NCBI GenBank assembly: GCA_023055355.1 | Contig: JALJCS010000053.1 | Location: 186,001-250,000, forward strand | Length of the DNA: 64,000 nucleotides | Origin: Agelaius tricolor | Taxonomy: Eukaryota > Chordata > Aves > Passeriformes > Icteridae | Reading direction: 5' to 3' | Part shown: in pieces, positions 61,180-64,000 of the stretch | How the letters are laid out: every line of letters begins with the position of its first letter | How positions within the stretch are numbered: position 1 is the stretch's first letter | Notes under the pieces: model-generated | Told to the model about the DNA's origin: nothing | What the model saw: the letters and a program-made list of their open reading frames with translations, nothing else | Database searches by the model: none | Translations under genes and position numbers: made by a program

Positions 61180-62418
61180 GAAGGCTCACACAACCTGGTC
61201 TCATCTCCTTCCAGGGATGGGGCATCCACAGCTTCTCTGCTGTGGTGCCTCCTGACCCTCACAGTAAAGAATTTCTTTCTATCATGGAGCCTAAATCTAC
61301 TCTCAGTTGAAAGCCATGACCCCTTGTTCTGTCACTACATACCCCCATGGAAAGCCCCTCACCAGCTCTCTTGTAGGACCCCTTAAGGCACTGGAAGGTG
61401 CTGTCCTGTAGCTCCTTGGGTCCTCCATATTTCCCTTTTTTAAAAATGGGGGGGTTTGCTCTCCCTTTTCCAGCTGCTGAGAGCTTCACCAGTCTGGCAT
61501 GGTTTCTCAAATATCGTGGATGGTGGCTTAGCCCTTTCACCTGCTGGTTTCCTGAGAACCTGTGAACACATCTCACCAGTTCCAATGGACTTCCAGTCAT
61601 CCTCATGTTTCTTAAGTGCTATCAAACCTGATCTTTTCCTACAGGCTCTTCATCCTCCCAGTTCCTGCCTTTGAGTCTGAGACTCAGGTGATGTGATTGC
61701 AACACTTCCTGGTGAAGACAGGTTAAAAAAGTCATTGAGCACCTCAGGCTTTTCCATGTGCCAGTTCTCCCTTTTTATCTGATGAGGGCCCAAATTTTCT
61801 CAAGTCTTCCCTTTTTCACTGATAAAAGCTTTCCTTCTTGCCCTTGAACTCATTGGGCAGCTTTCCTAACCTGATCCCTGGCTTTTCAAACAACTTTTCT
61901 TCATCCCTCCTAGGCTACTTGTCCTTGTTTCCACCCTCTGCAGACTTAATTTTTGCATTTCAGTTTGTCCAGGAGCTCCTTGTTCATCCACACACGTCTC
62001 CTGGGATTTTTGCCTGCCTTCCTCTTCACTGGGCTGCATTGCTCCTGAGCTCAGAGTAGATCCTTGAATATCAACCTATTTTCTTGGGGTGGTCTTCCCT
62101 GCTTGGGCCTTTGTCCCATGGGACCATGCCAAACAGATCCCTGAAGAGGCCAAAACCTGCCCTCCTGAAGTCCAGGGCAGTGAGTTTGCTGTAGACCCTC
62201 TGCACTGCCCTAATTTGAATTTGGTAATTGAATTTGGCATTTGAATTTGGCTGGAATTTGAAGTCCAGCCTTTTACAGAATCATAGAATTTCATGGTCAC
62301 TGCAGCCAATGTTTCTCTTGAGCCTGGTATTCCCCACTGGCCTCACAGTCACCAAGGCCCAGCACAGCAGCTCTCCTCATTTCCTCTGTCAGGTGGAGAG
62401 GGAAATTGTCATCAGCAC
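61180..62418 (-). mobile_element. CR1 LINE, 3' part, with internal RT deletion
   Basis: This is the downstream half of a minus-strand CR1. From low to high coordinate it has part of the 3' UTR (61180 to about 61405; CCAGGGATGGGGCATCCACA, CCTCACAGTAAAGAATTTCT, TCTTGTAGGACCCC). After an abrupt junction at about 61405-61421 comes the start of the reverse-transcriptase region: the minus strand encodes PPIFKKGKYGGP at about 61430-61465. Then come the linker before the polymerase (EVLNDFF near 61740) and the end of the endonuclease (EMVEF-like, near 62300). The polymerase core that should separate UTR from FKKG, including the FADD region, is missing. Many stops and frameshifts are present. The body continues at 63064, beyond an inserted LTR. 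Confidence 0.92.
62415..62418. repeat. Target-site duplication, left copy (GCAC)
   Basis: GCAC directly precedes the inserted LTR and recurs at 63060-63063. Removing the LTR and one copy restores a continuous CR1 endonuclease sequence. Confidence 0.7.
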
Positions 62419-63059
62419 TGTTCTGGCTGAGGGCAAATTTGGGAGAGAACCCTCCACATGAGTTCCTCTAGAGAGCACATTCAACCGGTCCCTCTCACAA
62501 CCAGGCTGGAGAAAATACCTCCTTGGAGAAAAGTGGAAAAACCTGTTTATTAAGCAATAAAACCTAAACAATATTAAACAATGAAACCTCTTGCTGCTCC
62601 AAAAGAGAGGCAATCTCACAAAGTCTCCTCCCTAGGTTGCAGCTCAGCTCACTCAGTCTCTGATCAGTCCCTGTGGTGCTGGAAATTCCGTGGCCCAGGC
62701 CCAGCCCGGTGGGTCACAGGTGTGAGCTGCCAGTGCTCTTCTGTTATTCAGTCTGGAGAAGGTCTAAACAGGTCCAAAGAAAAGGGGGAAAACCTCCCCA
62801 CAATCTAGGGAACTTCTTTGTCTCAGCTAGCTAAAACTAACTAAAAGCAAAGGAGAGCTCTGTCCTGCTGTCTGTCCATCCACAGACATCACAGTCCAGG
62901 AGCAGGAATGTGGAGCAGTGAGTGCAGTTTCTGAAAAGAAACTCCGTGCTTCTTCTCTCCCCCCTTCACTCTTGGAACAAGCCTTAAAGGTGCAAAACTT
63001 ATTATTCAGCAGAAACCAGAACAGATGACTGGGGATACAAGCATGATATAGCCAAGCCA
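62419..63059 (-). mobile_element. Solo LTR inserted into the CR1
   Basis: A 641-bp block interrupts the CR1 endonuclease region. It has retroviral LTR ends: the minus strand begins TGGCTTGGCT and ends AGCCAGAACA. The tips form a 7/10 imperfect inverted repeat with canonical TG and CA. It is flanked by GCAC on both sides. AATAAA on the minus strand (62551-62546) lies about 510 bp from the start, leaving about 130 bp for the end of R and U5. I see no clear TATA box. No internal retroviral genes are present. The flanking repeat could be read as CAGCAC (6 bp), but only GCAC leaves TG/CA ends. The retroviral class is uncertain. Confidence 0.82.
62546..62551 (-). promoter_or_regulatory. LTR polyadenylation signal
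   Basis: TTTATT on the plus strand is AATAAA on the minus strand, at the expected distance from both ends of the LTR. A second related motif (AATAAAA on the plus strand, 62556-62562) lies close by on the opposite strand. Confidence 0.6.
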
Positions 63060-63063
63060 GCAC
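63060..63063. repeat. Target-site duplication, right copy (GCAC)
   Basis: The partner of GCAC at 62415-62418. CR1 sequence resumes immediately afterwards with ATTCCAGGAATCTCCTGG. Confidence 0.7.
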
Positions 63064-63640
63064 ATTCCAGGAATCTCCTGGTTCGTTTATGTCCTGTTCT
63101 GTTGCCCATCCAACTGATACCAGGGTTGGAGCTCCCCATGAACATGAGGCTCCTGATTTTTGTCCAGAGTGGCCTAATCTGCTGGTTGCTGGTGGGGTGG
63201 CCTGTGGCAGACCCCACTGCAGTGTCACCTGTCCCTCACCCTCCTTCAATCCTGACCCTGATTAGCTCTGGCTTGGCTCCTCATCCATCCCCAGTGCAGC
63301 TGGTCACTGGCACAGAGGGAGACACCACCTACTGGTCCCTGTCCTTCCTGAAAACCCCTTATCCTTCCTTGTCCAACAACCCAGCCATATGATGCTGATC
63401 ACAGCCTCTCTAACTCCAGTTTCTGTCCCCTGTGTTGTTTCTGTTTACACAGAGGCATTTCAGTTTGGCTCTCCATGAAGTGATTTGCTGTCTGCACTGG
63501 CTGGAATTCCTTTGTGCTGCTCTTCAGGTGCTCTCCTGCTCTCCTGCAATGCCTCTCCAGTCTCTGGACCAAACTGACATGAGTCTGTTTGATTTAGGTT
63601 CCCCTCTCCCAACAATCTTAATTTAAAGCTGTTTTATCCA
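63064..63640 (-). mobile_element. CR1 LINE endonuclease part (continuation)
   Basis: This is the upstream half of the CR1 split by the LTR. On the minus strand a decayed copy of the APE-type endonuclease is visible. The CR1 block GDFNHPDICW appears as GSSNPGISW (about 63106-63134), followed by GHKRTRRFLECAG, which corresponds to the family GHKQSRRFLEC. Further upstream, TGACACTGCAGTGGGGTCTG and GGATGGATGAGGAG correspond to the preceding endonuclease strands. The catalytic Asp and Asn of the GDFN motif are altered, and frames are broken. The 5' boundary is uncertain: similarity fades near 63640. Confidence 0.9.
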
Positions 63641-64000
63641 GCTTGGCATCTTAATATTTCCCTCTGTCATTTCCCTCCATGCAGGCAAAGCCTCCACTCT
63701 CAAGGGATTTTTAGGAAACATGTGGATAGAGAAAGAGACAAATTTAGGATTTAAGGGTAGCAAACTGTCTTTACGTCCCTTATAGAAGGGGTAGAAAATC
63801 AAACATGTACTTTAGTACAAGAGCCAGTCAGAATATTTTCCCCAGCAGATATGTACAGCTTTGGCAGCTGAAGCTTTTAAACTGGAAACATCTTATCAGA
63901 AAGCCAGAATATTTCAACAGAGAAATATTACTCACAGATTTCACAATCTATTTACCTCCTCCAATAATCCTCCCTACCCTAGGCTGCAGGGCCAGGGTAT
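63641..64000. other. Sequence beyond the CR1, no feature seen
   Basis: It may be unique sequence, or a poorly preserved upstream part of the same CR1. No gene is recognised. Confidence 0.35.

Noticed and set aside
56039..63059. A single provirus bounded by the two LTRs
   Set aside because: The two LTRs differ in sequence and terminal bases, have different flanking repeats, and enclose unique DNA plus a CR1, with no gag, pol or env between them.

Overview
This 64 kb window looks like AT-rich, gene-free vertebrate DNA (intergenic or deep intronic) from a bird, most likely a songbird. The best evidence is a set of CR1 LINE copies on both strands. Several carry recognisable remnants of the CR1 endonuclease or reverse transcriptase, or its 3' UTR. 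Two structures with the anatomy of solo endogenous-retrovirus LTRs fit the same picture. The bird call rests on recognising CR1. The songbird call rests on how the LTRs read and is weaker. I found no protein-coding exon, tRNA, rRNA, CRISPR array or bacterial-type operon. The open reading frames, including the longest ones, are chance frames, simple repeats or antisense readings of transposon relics.

Layout. 1-24 kb: mostly single-copy AT-rich sequence with A/C- or T/G-rich low-complexity tracts (1.3, 4.1, 9.1, 10.7, 11.6 and 23.3 kb), short tandem duplications and one old CR1 3' end at 17.2-17.6 kb. 24.5-28.1 kb: repeat-poor sequence with a conserved-noncoding look and a 22-bp perfect palindrome. 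30.97-31.57 kb: a 600-bp tract whose top strand is almost only T and G. 35.7-36.1 kb: a CR1 3' UTR. 36.58-36.87 kb: a long interrupted GAA repeat. 39.5-39.9 kb: a CR1 reverse-transcriptase fragment. 40.27-40.46 kb: a compound GAGAA/GAAA repeat. 45.85-46.19 kb: a CR1 reverse-transcriptase fragment, followed by a 255-bp A/C tract. 47.8-50.3 kb: AT-rich repeats, including a cluster of short palindromes. 51.1-54.4 kb: a T/G tract, a possible CR1 3' end and a GAGAT minisatellite. 56.04-56.66 kb: a minus-strand LTR with TATA box and polyadenylation signal. 59.7-60.2 kb: another repeat-free, CpG-bearing block. 61.2-63.6 kb: a minus-strand CR1 that has lost its reverse-transcriptase core and was later split by a 641-bp LTR flanked by GCAC on both sides.

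Nothing here works together as a gene system. The candidates for function are the conserved-looking blocks, which would act as regulatory DNA if they align to other birds or reptiles, and the LTRs, whose promoter and polyadenylation signals could affect nearby transcription. Structurally notable DNA is dominated by long purine or T/G asymmetric tracts able to form triplex or quadruplex structures. I did not find a convincing undescribed biological system. Boundaries of repeats were placed by eye from remembered family sequence and can be off by tens of bases.
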